NCBI RefSeq assembly: GCF_030269325.1
Contig: NZ_BSTD01000009.1
Coordinates: 1 to 64,000, forward strand
Reading direction: 5' to 3'
From: Amycolatopsis sp. NBRC 101858
GTDB taxonomy: Bacteria; Actinomycetota; Actinomycetes; Mycobacteriales; Pseudonocardiaceae
DNA: 64,000 nucleotides
Positions 34,369 through 42,960 of the stretch are shown here, one piece after another; position 1 is the first letter of the stretch; each line of letters starts with the position of its first letter. The notes below the pieces were generated by a model. It saw nothing but the letters and a program-made list of their open reading frames with translations, was not told where the DNA came from and ran no database searches. Made by a program: the position numbers and the translations under genes.

Positions 34369-35680
34369 CGGCGGCCCGTTCCGTGACGGCCACGGCGCGG
34401 CCCAGCAGGTCGACCACCGGAACCTGCTTGCCCGCCAGGAGGAACCCGGCCGTCGCGAGGACGATCCACGGCACCGGGCCGTGCGCGATCCCGTCCGAGA
34501 GCGGCGCGAACCCGTGGGCGGCCAGGCCGAGCAGGCCGCCGGAGATCATCAGCCCGGCGACGACCAGCTGCGGCACCCTCGCGGTGACTTCGGCGGTGTC
34601 GCTCTGCATCTCGAAGTGCGCGAAGAGCCGCAGCAGGCCCAGCAGCACCATTCCGCACACCGCGAACCACGCGGGTGCCATGACGAGCCAGAGCAGCGTG
34701 CCCGGCGCGGGCGTCTCGTAGCCGAGGCCGTAGACCGTCACGCCCGCCACCACGATCAGCGCCGGCATGTGCCAGAGGTAGACGCTCATGAACCGCGCGC
34801 CGAGCCAGCTCAGCGCGTTCCCGATGCCGGGCCGTTCCGCGAGCGCGTTGAGCTGCGGGCGGAAGGCGAGCAGCAGGCCGATCTGGCCGACGGCGAGGAA
34901 GGCGAGCAGCACGGTCGGCGGGCTCATGTTCGACACGGGCGCGCCCGGCATGCCGATCATGCTGGCCGGGTACGGGCCGAAGGCGACCATCATCGCGGTG
35001 ATGCCGAAGCCGGCGGCCGACAGCGTCAGGGCGGCGCGTCGGGTGAGCGAGCCGAGGCGGCCTTCGACGTAGTGGAAGCCGAGCTGGTGGACGGCGACCC
35101 AGACGAAGATCGCGTTGGCGTAACCGATGTAGCCGAGGTCGTTGAAGCGCGCGACGTCGACGAGGACGCCGGCGACCCCCATGACCAGCGGCACCTTCAG
35201 GCTCCAGCGCCGGTGCGCGGCGACCATCAGCGGCGTGAGGAGCACGACCAGGACGTAGACCGCGAGGAACCACAGCAGCTGCGCGGCGATCGCACTGGCG
35301 ACCTGCAGTGGCTGCGGCGGGATGCCGAGGCCGCGCAGGAAGTCCGGCATGACGAGCCAGACGGCCATGAGCGGCAGCACCGGCAGCATCAGCCGCTTGA
35401 GCCGCGCGCCGAGCCAGATCCGCGTCGACTTCGCGCGCCGGAAGGAGATCAGGTTGGCCGCGCCGCCGGCGAAGAACACCAGGGGCATGACCTGCGACAG
35501 CCAGGTGACGACCCACCAGCCGGGCGTCGCGAGCGCGTTGCCGGTGGCGAGGGTGCCGCCGGAGTAGGAGAGCACCGGCATGACCCAGTGCTGGGCGATG
35601 ACGGCGAGGATGGCCCCCGCCCGGACGACGTCGAGAAACCTGTCCCGGCCGCCTCGTGCGACTCCCTGGCTTGTCTGCAT
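34358..35680 (-). CDS. Acyltransferase 3 family membrane protein
   Basis: A 440-residue protein with about ten to eleven transmembrane helices. The N-terminus DRFLDVVRAGAILAVIAQHW carries the conserved Arg and the catalytic-type His of OafA/acyltransferase-3 enzymes. Such proteins O-acylate sugars or lipids at the membrane; the acceptor is unknown. No polysaccharide cluster is adjacent. Confidence 0.86.
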   Translation of the reverse strand: MQTSQGVARGGRDRFLDVVRAGAILAVIAQHWVMPVLSYSGGTLATGNALATPGWWVVTWLSQVMPLVFFAGGAANLISFRRAKSTRIWLGARLKRLMLPVLPLMAVWLVMPDFLRGLGIPPQPLQVASAIAAQLLWFLAVYVLVVLLTPLMVAAHRRWSLKVPLVMGVAGVLVDVARFNDLGYIGYANAIFVWVAVHQLGFHYVEGRLGSLTRRAALTLSAAGFGITAMMVAFGPYPASMIGMPGAPVSNMSPPTVLLAFLAVGQIGLLLAFRPQLNALAERPGIGNALSWLGARFMSVYLWHMPALIVVAGVTVYGLGYETPAPGTLLWLVMAPAWFAVCGMVLLGLLRLFAHFEMQSDTAEVTARVPQLVVAGLMISGGLLGLAAHGFAPLSDGIAHGPVPWIVLATAGFLLAGKQVPVVDLLGRAVAVTERAAVRR

Positions 35681-35747
35681 GCGCTAAGCCTGGCGCGTTC
35701 GACCTGCGGGAACAGCGGTGCTGACCGGCGTCTTCGGGGTCCTGTTC

Positions 35748-35768
35748 ACCCCCGCTCGATGCGGGGGT
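35748..35768. terminator. Hairpin downstream of the small gene at 35774
   Basis: ACCCCCGC-TCGAT-GCGGGGGT is a perfect stem starting six bases after the minus-strand stop. The U-tract is poor on both strands. Confidence 0.5.
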
Positions 35769-35773
35769 TCTCC

Positions 35774-35998
35774 CTACCTCAGGCCGTCGGGCTCGGGTTC
35801 GTGCTGCGTCGCCGTGACGCGGTATTCCCAGCCGTGCTCGGTGAGGCCGAGCTCGTAGCGGGTCTCGATCTTCGGGCCGCCGTGCAGGTGGATGTGCCGG
35901 ATGACGGTGCCGGGCACGGGCTCGGCGTCCCCGAGCTCCTGGACGCGGCCGTCGAGCGGGCCGCCGAAGAAGCGGACGCAGCGGGACTCGTCGGACAT
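35774..35998 (-). CDS. Conserved small protein, function unknown
   Basis: A 74-residue soluble protein with the FGGPLDGRVQEL start and alternating strand-like segments (TVIRHIHLHG, RYELGLTEHGWEYRVTA). GGAG precedes the ATG at good distance. No family or function is recognised. It stands alone between the acyltransferase and the two-component operon. Confidence 0.68.
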   Translation of the reverse strand: MSDESRCVRFFGGPLDGRVQELGDAEPVPGTVIRHIHLHGGPKIETRYELGLTEHGWEYRVTATQHEPEPDGLR

Positions 35999-36115
35999 CT
36001 GCGTGCTCCTCTCCGCTGGGTCCGCTCATGGTAGGTGAGCGGGGTGGAGGGTGCCGCCCGCGGAACGGGTGACCCTATGTCCACTTTACGGGACTTTTGG
36101 TCACCGTCCGTCCGC

Positions 36116-36757
36116 TCAGCGACCGAGGTAGGTCAGGACCGCACGAACGCGACGGTGTTCCTCCGCGCTGGCTTCCAACCCGAGCTTCGAGAAGATGTTG
36201 CCGATGTGCTTCTCCACCGCGCCGTGGGAGACCACCAGGGAGTTCGCGATCGCCGTGTTCGACAGGCCCTGGGCCATCAGTCCCAGCACCTCGGACTCGC
36301 GGGCGGTCAGCGCGTCCAGGGGGTTGCGGCGGCCGCGGGCCATCAGCTGGGCGATCACGTCCGGGTCGATCGCCGTGCCGCCGTTGGCAACCCGGCGGAC
36401 CGCGTCCAGGAACTCGTCGACGTCCGCCACCCGCTCCTTCAGCAGGTAGCCCACTCCGCCCGCGCCGCCGGAGAGCAGCTCCACCGCGTACGACTCCTCG
36501 ACGTACTGCGAGAGCACCAGCACCGGCAGGCCCGGGATCTCCTTGCGTGCCGCCAGGGCCGCGCGCAGGCCCTCGTCGGTGAACGTCGGGGGCATCCGGA
36601 CGTCGACGATCGCCAGGTCAGGGCGATGTTCCTTGATCGCGCCGAGCAGGTCGTCCCCGTTGTCGACGGCCGCGGCCGTCTCGATGCCCTCGTCGGCGAG
36701 CAGGCGGGTCACCCCGGCCCGCAGCAGCACGGCGTCTTCGGCGATGACTACCCGCAT
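36116..36757 (-). CDS. NarL/FixJ-type response regulator
   Basis: A 213-residue regulator. The receiver domain has the phospho-acceptor Asp52 (LAIVDVRMPP), the switch Ser/Thr in VLSQYVE and the Lys in YLLKERV. The C-terminal LuxR HTH is TARESEVLGLMAQGLSNTAIA...VEKHIGNIFSKLGL. It is last in an operon with the histidine kinase at 36797 and the sensor-domain protein at 37924. Targets are unknown. Confidence 0.92.
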   Translation of the reverse strand: MRVVIAEDAVLLRAGVTRLLADEGIETAAAVDNGDDLLGAIKEHRPDLAIVDVRMPPTFTDEGLRAALAARKEIPGLPVLVLSQYVEESYAVELLSGGAGGVGYLLKERVADVDEFLDAVRRVANGGTAIDPDVIAQLMARGRRNPLDALTARESEVLGLMAQGLSNTAIANSLVVSHGAVEKHIGNIFSKLGLEASAEEHRRVRAVLTYLGR

Positions 36758-36796
36758 CCGGCCCCCAAGCTCGTGGATGAACGGGGTCCAGCCTAT

Positions 36797-37927
36797 TCAC
36801 CACTGGCAAGGGAGGTCAGCCCGGATGACCGTCGGCCCGCCGACCGGGCTGACGACCGTGATCACGCCGTCGATCGTCGCGGCGCGGTCGGCCAGGCCGG
36901 CCAGCCCGCCGCCGGGACGCACCTCGGCGCCGCCGTGACCGTTGTCGGTGATCTCGACGACGACGTGGTCGTCGGTCCGCCACACCTTCACTTCCGCTTC
37001 GGACGCCCCGGAGTGCTTCGCGATGTTCGTCAGCGTCTCGCCGACGATGAAGTAGGCCGTCGTCTCCACCGCGGCCGGCGGGCGCGGGTCCACGGTCACC
37101 GTCACGTCCACCGGGATCGGCGACTTCGCCGCCTGCGCCGACAACGCCGCGTCCAGCCCGCGGTCACCGAGCACCGCCGGGTAGATGCCGCGCGCCAGGT
37201 CCCGCAGCTCCGACACGGCGAGCTTCGCGTCCGAGTGCGCCTCGTCGATCAGGTCCCGCACCAGGTTCGGGTCCTGGTCGAACTTCGACTTCGCCCGCCC
37301 GAGGCTCATCGCGACCGCGACCAGCCGCTGCTGCGCGCCGTCGTGCAGGTCACGCTCGATGCGGCGCCGCTCGGCTTCGGCCGCGTCGACACCCCGCGCC
37401 CGCGAAGCCTGCAGGTGCTCGGCCTTCTGCTCCAGCCGCTCCGCGCGGTTCGGGCCGAGCAGCGCCAGGCCCAGCTCACCGTGCAGCCAGCCCAGCCACG
37501 GCGTCACCCAGATCGCCATCGGCAGCAGCACGATCGACGCGATGGCGATCCCGAGCTCCGCGCACGCCAGCGGGAACGCCACCATCAGGTACGCCAGGTC
37601 ACGCCACGTCGTCGGATCGCTCAGCCGCACCATCCAGCGCCGCAGCAGCGGCAGGCCCTCCAGCGAGCGCCGCTCCACCGGCGGCAGCGGCACCCGCAGC
37701 ATCTTCCCCATCCACGCCCGCTCGCGGTCCGCCGACCAGCGGATGAAGCTCGTCGTCGCCAGCAGGATCGGGAACCCGACCCACACCACCGCCGTGCCGA
37801 CCCCCACCGCGATCCCCGTCACGATCAGCACGAACTGCAGGATCCGGAAGAAGAAGCTCGTGATCATGTAGACGATCGTGCGAGCCGGGTTCGGCCGCGG
37901 GTGCTCCAGCTGCTGCGCCTCGGTCAT
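36797..37927 (-). CDS. Sensor histidine kinase (HisKA_3) with membrane sensor domain
   Basis: A 376-residue kinase. The N-terminal ~150 residues form a membrane sensor domain with two helix pairs and the DPTTWRDLAYL motif. The dimerisation/phospho-acceptor helix is RRRIERDLHDGAQQRL, and the ATPase has ETLTNIAKHS, DNGHGG and GGLAGLADR. It pairs with the response regulator at 36116, 39 bases downstream. The ATG overlaps the stop of the upstream sensor-only protein (ATGA), which shares its N-terminal domain. Confidence 0.92.
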   Translation of the reverse strand: MTEAQQLEHPRPNPARTIVYMITSFFFRILQFVLIVTGIAVGVGTAVVWVGFPILLATTSFIRWSADRERAWMGKMLRVPLPPVERRSLEGLPLLRRWMVRLSDPTTWRDLAYLMVAFPLACAELGIAIASIVLLPMAIWVTPWLGWLHGELGLALLGPNRAERLEQKAEHLQASRARGVDAAEAERRRIERDLHDGAQQRLVAVAMSLGRAKSKFDQDPNLVRDLIDEAHSDAKLAVSELRDLARGIYPAVLGDRGLDAALSAQAAKSPIPVDVTVTVDPRPPAAVETTAYFIVGETLTNIAKHSGASEAEVKVWRTDDHVVVEITDNGHGGAEVRPGGGLAGLADRAATIDGVITVVSPVGGPTVIRADLPCQW

Positions 37928-38598
37928 CCCGCCACCAGGTTCTTTTCTTCCGCGTCTTCCCACCAGCGCTCCATCCGACGACGCTGGGCCACGGTCGTCC
38001 CCAGCAGCGCGTTCGCCACCCGGGCGTGCATCCCCGCCAGCGCCTTGGTCAGCGCCACCGACAACGCGATGAACAACACCCCCAGCGCTGCCCACGGTAG
38101 CGCTTCCACCGTCGAATCCACGGCCAGCCACCGCACGTCGTACGACGGGAAGTAGTACGCGCCGTCCGGTAGCCACCGGAAGTAGATCGGCAGCCCCGCC
38201 AGCGCCAGGCTCGTCGACCAGAACGTCGTCACCAGTACGAACTCGACGATGCCCAGCGGGAAGAGCAGGAAGAAGTAGGTGAGGTCCCGCCACGTCGACG
38301 GGTCCTTCAGCCGCCCCTTCCACCGCAGGCTCTGCTTGCCGACGGGCAACGGCAGATAAGGAAGATCGATGTACCGGTCCAGCAGCGCGTAGACCCGCGC
38401 ACGCTCCATCCGGGCGGCCCCCCGCACCGCCAGCACGAGAAGCGCGAGCAGGCCCACACCCACCCACACCACCGCGGTCCCCACCCCGGCCGCGGCGAAC
38501 GTCGTCAGCAGCGCGAACGCCACCACACCCATCGGCAGGTTCATCAGCAGGAACACCACCGAACCACCGAACGGCGGACCTTGCCTCGCGCTACCCAT
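37924..38598 (-). CDS. Sensor-domain membrane protein (kinase companion)
   Basis: A 224-residue protein with four to five transmembrane helices and no kinase domain. Its KDPSTWRDLTYFFLLFPLGIVEF segment matches the membrane sensor part of the histidine kinase next to it, so it is a stand-alone copy of that domain. GGGAG lies before ATG 38598. The 4-base overlap with the kinase implies equimolar synthesis; a receptor or co-sensor role is likely. It is first gene of the operon. Confidence 0.8.
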   Translation of the reverse strand: MGSARQGPPFGGSVVFLLMNLPMGVVAFALLTTFAAAGVGTAVVWVGVGLLALLVLAVRGAARMERARVYALLDRYIDLPYLPLPVGKQSLRWKGRLKDPSTWRDLTYFFLLFPLGIVEFVLVTTFWSTSLALAGLPIYFRWLPDGAYYFPSYDVRWLAVDSTVEALPWAALGVLFIALSVALTKALAGMHARVANALLGTTVAQRRRMERWWEDAEEKNLVAG

Positions 38599-38751
38599 CA
38601 CCGGGCTCCCTTCTGCTGGAGTCCAGCGTCGTCGTTCCCGGCCGCCCGCGACATGGTGCGCGCGGGCATCCCCGCAGTAGGGCTGGCCCTACCCACCTGG
38701 AGTAAAGAGATGGCCCGACGCGTTATGATGTACAGGTTGTGTTCCCACCAA

Positions 38752-39117
38752 GGGGGTGAACGGTTTCGACTTTGGACGTTGATTCAGGAGAAGCGTGCCG
38801 GTGCAGGCGAGAGACCACCGTTAAGCGTCATCGCAACCAAATAAGCGCCGACTCCAGTCAGCGCGAGTACGCCCTCGCCGCCTGAGCGAGTGCGTCTCTG
38901 TCGGCCCGGGTTCGCCTCCGGCCCGGGTACCGGCATCAGCTAGGAGGCTCAGCGGCAGTCCCGGCCACGGGGAACTGTCGTGAAGCAAACAGTGGCTGGG
39001 CTCGTCACCTCGGCTTGTTCGCGTGACCGAGGGGGCCAAGCAGAGACGTAGCGGACTGCGCACGGAGAAGCCCTGCTGATACGCCAGAGGACCCGGGTTC
39101 AATTCCCGGCACCTCCA
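38752..39117 (+). ncRNA. ssrA: Transfer-messenger RNA (tmRNA)
   Basis: The 5' end GGGGGTGAACGGTTTCGAC and the 3' end GGTTCAATTCCCGGCACCTCCA form the tRNA-like domain: a 7-bp acceptor stem and a T arm. The tag reading frame starts at GCC 38847 and ends at TGA 38883-38885, encoding ADSSQREYALAA, an actinobacterial-type degradation tag ending in LAA. The DNA after the discriminator base is CTA, so CCA is added later. TATGAT at 38724-38729 is a likely -10. It works with SmpB. Confidence 0.97.
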
Positions 39118-39121
39118 CTAC

Positions 39122-39162
39122 GAGAAGGCCTTCGCCCCTTCGGGGCTTGGGCCTTCTCTTCG
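39122..39162 (+). terminator. Terminator of ssrA
   Basis: The outer stem GAGAAGGCC/GGCCTTCTC encloses an inner GCCCC-TTC-GGGGC stem, and CTTCGTTT follows. Confidence 0.82.
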
Positions 39163-39177
39163 TTTCGCTCGTGTCTT

Positions 39178-39345
39178 CTGGGGGTCGAACCCCCAGACCC
39201 CCGCCAGGCGGGCTTCGCCCCCTGGACCCCCGCCCCGGGCTTCGCCCCGGGACCCCGCCCCCTTGGTGCGGCTTCGCCTCTTTCTCCGGGGCTTCGCCCC
39301 CGGACCCCCTCCTTTGGGGCTTCGCCCCTTGCCCCCCTTCCCGGC
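39178..39345. repeat. Field of GGGGCTTCGCCCC-type hairpins after ssrA
   Basis: At least five adjacent short hairpins, all G/C with TTCG-type loops: CTGGGGGT-CGA-ACCCCCAG (39178-39196), then several variants of GGGCTTCGCCC separated by GGACCCC. The strand is extremely C-rich. No reading frame with normal codon use exists here. From 39346 to 39603 the sequence stays GC-rich without recognisable features. Confidence 0.75.
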
Positions 39346-39603
39346 TTCGGCTGGCGCCTTCGCCGCAGCCCGAGCCGCCGCGCCGCGCGCGCTGCAGGCG
39401 CCGACGCGCGGCTCCGCAGGCGAGCCAAAACGCAAACCCGCACCGACGAGGACCCAGACCTCCCCGCACCCCGATCCGAAGCCAGAACGCGGCCGGCAGT
39501 GCCGGGTCAAGGCATCTTTCCCGCCTTGACGCGGTGCTGTCGGCCGTAGTCACAATCAGGGCTTCGGGGTGCCGGAGGGGCAACGGAACCCACCAGGTGC
39601 GTG

Positions 39604-39720
39604 AGCCAGATATCCGGACATGCGAGCCGACCGTCCAGGTACGCAAGCCGACCGTCCAGGCACGCAAGCCGACCGTCCAGGTACGCAAGCCGACCGCCCG
39701 GGCACACAAGCCGACCACCC
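39604..39720. repeat. 21-bp tandem repeat, array 3 (5 units plus a partial)
   Basis: Units of AGCCGACCGTCCAGG-n-ACGCA (plus strand) in exact 21-bp register. Read on the minus strand they are TGCGTACCTGGACGGTCGGCT, with lengths and core as in arrays 1 and 2. The three inner copies are nearly identical, so this is the youngest-looking array. From 39721 to 39955 there is no supportable gene. Confidence 0.9.
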
Positions 39721-39955
39721 ACCCTCACCCCGGCCCGCGTCACGCGGAACTCACCCCACCCCTCCCGCGATCAACTGTCCGTCTACCTGCGACTCCTCCC
39801 ACCTACCCCACTCGGGCGGATCCCCCGCCGAACCCCTCCACACCCCGTGTCCAACACCTTGTGATGGGGCCCACTTGTGGGTGAAATTTTTGTGAGTGTC
39901 ATGCTGGGGGCCCGACCATGGCTCTGCACCCGCGGAGTCGGAAGTAGGTGGCCAG

Positions 39956-40165
39956 ATGACCTGGGCCCGTTCCAACGGCAGCTCGACCGCCAACGATGAA
40001 GACAGCCGGATGGGCGTTATTCGGGCCGAAGAGGCCGTTCGGCTCGCTGAGCAGAATGATCGGGCCGTCATCACCGTTGCCGGGCACTCCTCCGATGTGC
40101 GGGAATGTGCCGAGCTTCTTGCCATGCTGGGCCTTGATGCCGGGCGGCGGCACAAGATCGCCTGA
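39956..40165 (+). CDS. Small hypothetical protein
   Basis: A 69-residue protein starting MTWARSNGS. The C-terminal 50 residues (VIRAEEAVRLAEQNDRAVITVAGHSSDVRECAELLAMLG) look like a compact alpha/beta fold. No family is recognised. A weak GTAGGTGG site lies upstream. Its stop is exactly adjacent to the stop of the convergent diguanylate cyclase gene. Confidence 0.6.
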   Translation: MTWARSNGSSTANDEDSRMGVIRAEEAVRLAEQNDRAVITVAGHSSDVRECAELLAMLGLDAGRRHKIA

Positions 40166-41461
40166 TCAGGCCAGGTCCGCTACGTGGACCACCTTGTTCC
40201 GGCCGGTTGCTTTTGCGTGGTAGAGCGCAGTGTCCGCCGCGTCGAGCAGGCGCTGTAGGGACGTTCCCGCCTTCGGGTAGACCGACATGCCGATCGAGGT
40301 CGACAGGCCCGTGATCGACAGTTGGCCCGCCGGGACCTTCAGGGTCGCGATCGCGCGGCGGATGCGCTCGGCCACCGCGCCGATGTCGGGGTGGGCGATG
40401 CCGGGCAAGAGCACCACGAACTCTTCGCCGCCGAAACGCCCCACCGCGTCGCCGCGGCCGCGGACCGCCGCGATGATCGCCTCGGCCACCGCGCGCAGCA
40501 CCGCGTCGCCCGCCAGGTGGCCGTACGTGTCGTTGACCTGCTTGAAGTGGTCCAGGTCCAGCATCAGCAAGCCGAACGTCGTGTGCTGGCGGGCCGCGGC
40601 CGCCAGGGTTCGCTCCGCCAGTGCGTGCCAGCCGCTCGTGTTGTACAGACCCGTCTTCTCGTCGCGGTGGGCCGCCACCTCCAGCTGCTTCACCAGCACC
40701 GTCCGGTGCAACAGCAGCAACGGCGGGAGCACCAGCACCACCAGGCCCGGCAGCATCGCCAACGCCACCGCGTTCAGCGCGCCCAGGCAGAGCGTCGCCG
40801 CCTCCAGGCCGTTGTCCGACCACGTGCCGAACAACGCCTCCGGGGTCCGGCCGATCTCGCGGCGAGCCGGGAGCACCAGCAGCGCGTTGACCACGAAGAA
40901 CGTCGCTCCCGCCGCCGCGATCGCGAACGTCCCGGCCCAGCCGTGCGTGAACGCCGAACGCACGTCCGGCGAGCCCGACACCCGCATGACCGCCTGGGCC
41001 GCGTAGCACGAGAGCAGGATGATGGCCGCGTTGCTGACCGTCCTCGACACCGGCACCCGCTGCAGGCGGTACCAGCTGCGGGCCGCCAGGTGCGCGTACA
41101 GGCCGCAGACCAGCACCGCCAGCAGCACCGGCGGCAGCAGCAGGACGCCGGCGAACGTCCACACCGACGTCATGTTGATGTGCGGTGTCCCCGACACCCG
41201 GCGGCGGATGCGCTCCACCCGGCGGCCCGTCTCCGACTGGACGACGCCCAGGACCAGCAGCGCCACCAGGATCGCCAGCGTCCGGCGGTCGACGGCGACC
41301 GGGAACGGGCGCAGGGTCAGGACGATCGCCGCCGCTTCGCTCAGCAGGCAGTAGACGACCACCCGCGGACCCTGGCGCCACAGGGCCCAGCGCCGTGCCA
41401 CGAGGACGTCACGAAAGCGGGGTACGCCGCGCGGGGGTCCGGTGCCGGTCTGCATACTCAT
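40166..41461 (-). CDS. Membrane diguanylate cyclase (GGDEF)
   Basis: A 431-residue protein. About six transmembrane helices occupy the first ~260 residues; the GGDEF domain follows with DEKTGLYN, LMLDLDHFKQVNDTYGH and an intact GGEEF active site. It should make cyclic di-GMP. The usual inhibitory RxxD site five residues before GGEEF is not canonical here (GRGD), so feedback inhibition may be lost. There is no EAL domain. The start is uncertain by two residues (ATG 41461 or 41455). Confidence 0.9.
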   Translation of the reverse strand: MSMQTGTGPPRGVPRFRDVLVARRWALWRQGPRVVVYCLLSEAAAIVLTLRPFPVAVDRRTLAILVALLVLGVVQSETGRRVERIRRRVSGTPHINMTSVWTFAGVLLLPPVLLAVLVCGLYAHLAARSWYRLQRVPVSRTVSNAAIILLSCYAAQAVMRVSGSPDVRSAFTHGWAGTFAIAAAGATFFVVNALLVLPARREIGRTPEALFGTWSDNGLEAATLCLGALNAVALAMLPGLVVLVLPPLLLLHRTVLVKQLEVAAHRDEKTGLYNTSGWHALAERTLAAAARQHTTFGLLMLDLDHFKQVNDTYGHLAGDAVLRAVAEAIIAAVRGRGDAVGRFGGEEFVVLLPGIAHPDIGAVAERIRRAIATLKVPAGQLSITGLSTSIGMSVYPKAGTSLQRLLDAADTALYHAKATGRNKVVHVADLA

Positions 41462-41540
41462 GGTGTCCGGCCGGTGACGGAACCGGTCCGGCCCTCGTTG
41501 CCGAAGGGAGGCGCGCCATGCGCGGACGCGACAACTGAGG

Positions 41541-42758
41541 TCATGATTCCGCCAGTCCGACCCGGCGCCACGCCCTCGCGATCGGCACGGCCACCGCGGC
41601 ACCCGCCGCCCCGGCCGCGGCGATGGTGTGCGCCGGGCCCAGCACGTCGGCCAGCGCACCCGCCGCGGCCGCGCCGACGCCCTGCACGGTGATCAGCCCC
41701 GCCGAGTTCACGCCGGCGCACTGCGCGCGGTGCTCGTCCGGCACCCGGCGCATGAACGACACCGTGCCCTGGATGTTGTAGCCCGTGGCCAGCAGCCCGG
41801 ACGCCGCCAGCAGCACCACCGACGGCACCAGCCCCGGCCGGAAGACGAACAGGACCAGCGGCAGCCCCGCGGCGACCCCCAGCCACCCGAGCACGCGGAC
41901 CTGCACATGCTCCGGGACCCACTTGCCGAACACGACGCCGCCGAGCACGCTGCCCGCCGGGTCCGCCGCCATCAGCAGCCCCACCAGCGCCGCGCCCGCG
42001 CCGATCCCGGCCGCGTACGGCGCGGCCAGCGCCTCCGGCACGACGTAGAACCCGGCCAGCCAGTTCAGCGCCACCAGCGTCCGCAACGCCGGGTCGCGCC
42101 AGATCAGCCGGATCCCCGCCGAGGTCGTCGACAGCCAGGCCGGCCGGATCGCCTGCGCGACGGCCGCGCGTCGCCGCACGCCCGCGACCAGGAACATCGC
42201 CGAGAGTACGAACGTCACGGCGTCCAGTGCCAAGGCCGCGGACGGCGCGAGGGCGGCGATCAGCAGCCCGCCGCCGGCGAACCCGGCCAGCTGCGCACCC
42301 TGGATCGTCACGTTCCGCAGGGCCATCCCGACCAGGTAGCGCTCGCCTTCGAGCACCGAGGGCAGCAGTGCCTGCTGGGCCGCCTTGAACGGCCCGCCGA
42401 GCGCCGTCATCACCGCGACCAGCACGCAGAGCACCCACAACGGGACGCCGGGGATCGCGATGACGCCGACCAGCGCGGCGCGGGCGAGGTCGGCCACGAC
42501 CATGACGTCCCGGCGCGGCCACCGGTCGCCGGCCCCGGCGAGCAGGATCCCGCCGAGCAGCGAGGGCACGTACGTTAGGGCGTAGGTGAGGCCGGTCAGG
42601 GCGGCCGAGCTGGTGCGCTGGTAGACGAGGACAGCGAGCGCGACGCGGGCGAGCTGGTCCCCGCAGACGGACAGCAGCTCGGCGGCCCACATGGCCCGGA
42701 ACTCGGCGACGGCGAGGACCGCGCCGAACCCCACCCTCGTCGACCGTGCGTCATCCAT
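41541..42758 (-). CDS. MFS transporter
   Basis: A 405-residue protein with about twelve transmembrane helices. The loop GAGDRWPRRDVMVVADLARA after helix 2 is the major facilitator motif A. It resembles macrolide-type or DHA-family exporters of actinobacteria. The substrate is unknown. The N-terminal FRAMWAAELLSVCGDQLARVALAVLVY is typical. It stands alone, divergent from the toxin-antitoxin operon with 177 bases between. Confidence 0.87.
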   Translation of the reverse strand: MDDARSTRVGFGAVLAVAEFRAMWAAELLSVCGDQLARVALAVLVYQRTSSAALTGLTYALTYVPSLLGGILLAGAGDRWPRRDVMVVADLARAALVGVIAIPGVPLWVLCVLVAVMTALGGPFKAAQQALLPSVLEGERYLVGMALRNVTIQGAQLAGFAGGGLLIAALAPSAALALDAVTFVLSAMFLVAGVRRRAAVAQAIRPAWLSTTSAGIRLIWRDPALRTLVALNWLAGFYVVPEALAAPYAAGIGAGAALVGLLMAADPAGSVLGGVVFGKWVPEHVQVRVLGWLGVAAGLPLVLFVFRPGLVPSVVLLAASGLLATGYNIQGTVSFMRRVPDEHRAQCAGVNSAGLITVQGVGAAAAGALADVLGPAHTIAAAGAAGAAVAVPIARAWRRVGLAES

Positions 42759-42900
42759 CGCCGGTGCCCCTCAAGACCGCTGTTCAGCCACGGTAATAAC
42801 CCAGCGGAGTGGAATCGAGCCGTTCGGTGACAGTTGCCCCGATCGCACCAGCCGCAGGGGGCCGGGTGGTGGGGTCGCCGGGCCCCATGCGGCATCAGGT

Positions 42901-42960
42901 TTGACGTTCGAGAGAAGAGCGTTCAGAATGAGAGCATGTTCAATTCAAATGAACATGCTC
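42901..42960 (+). promoter_or_regulatory. Toxin-antitoxin promoter and palindromic operator over the start codon
   Basis: TTGACG (42901-42906), a 17-base spacer and CAGAAT (42924-42929) predict a transcript starting at or next to the ATG (42936), so the mRNA is leaderless. A perfect 11-bp inverted repeat, GAGCATGTTCA and TGAACATGCTC (42932-42942 and 42950-42960), covers the transcription start and ATG. Antitoxins of AbiEi type are known to repress their own operon by binding inverted repeats. In RNA the same repeat could hide the start codon. Confidence 0.72.

Noticed and set aside
36035..38155. Long plus-strand open frame over the two-component operon
   Set aside because: Antisense to three well-supported genes; His/Arg/Gln-rich.
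39005..39718. Minus-strand open frame across tmRNA, hairpin field and array 3
   Set aside because: Covers a certain RNA gene and repeats; Gly/Arg-rich nonsense composition.
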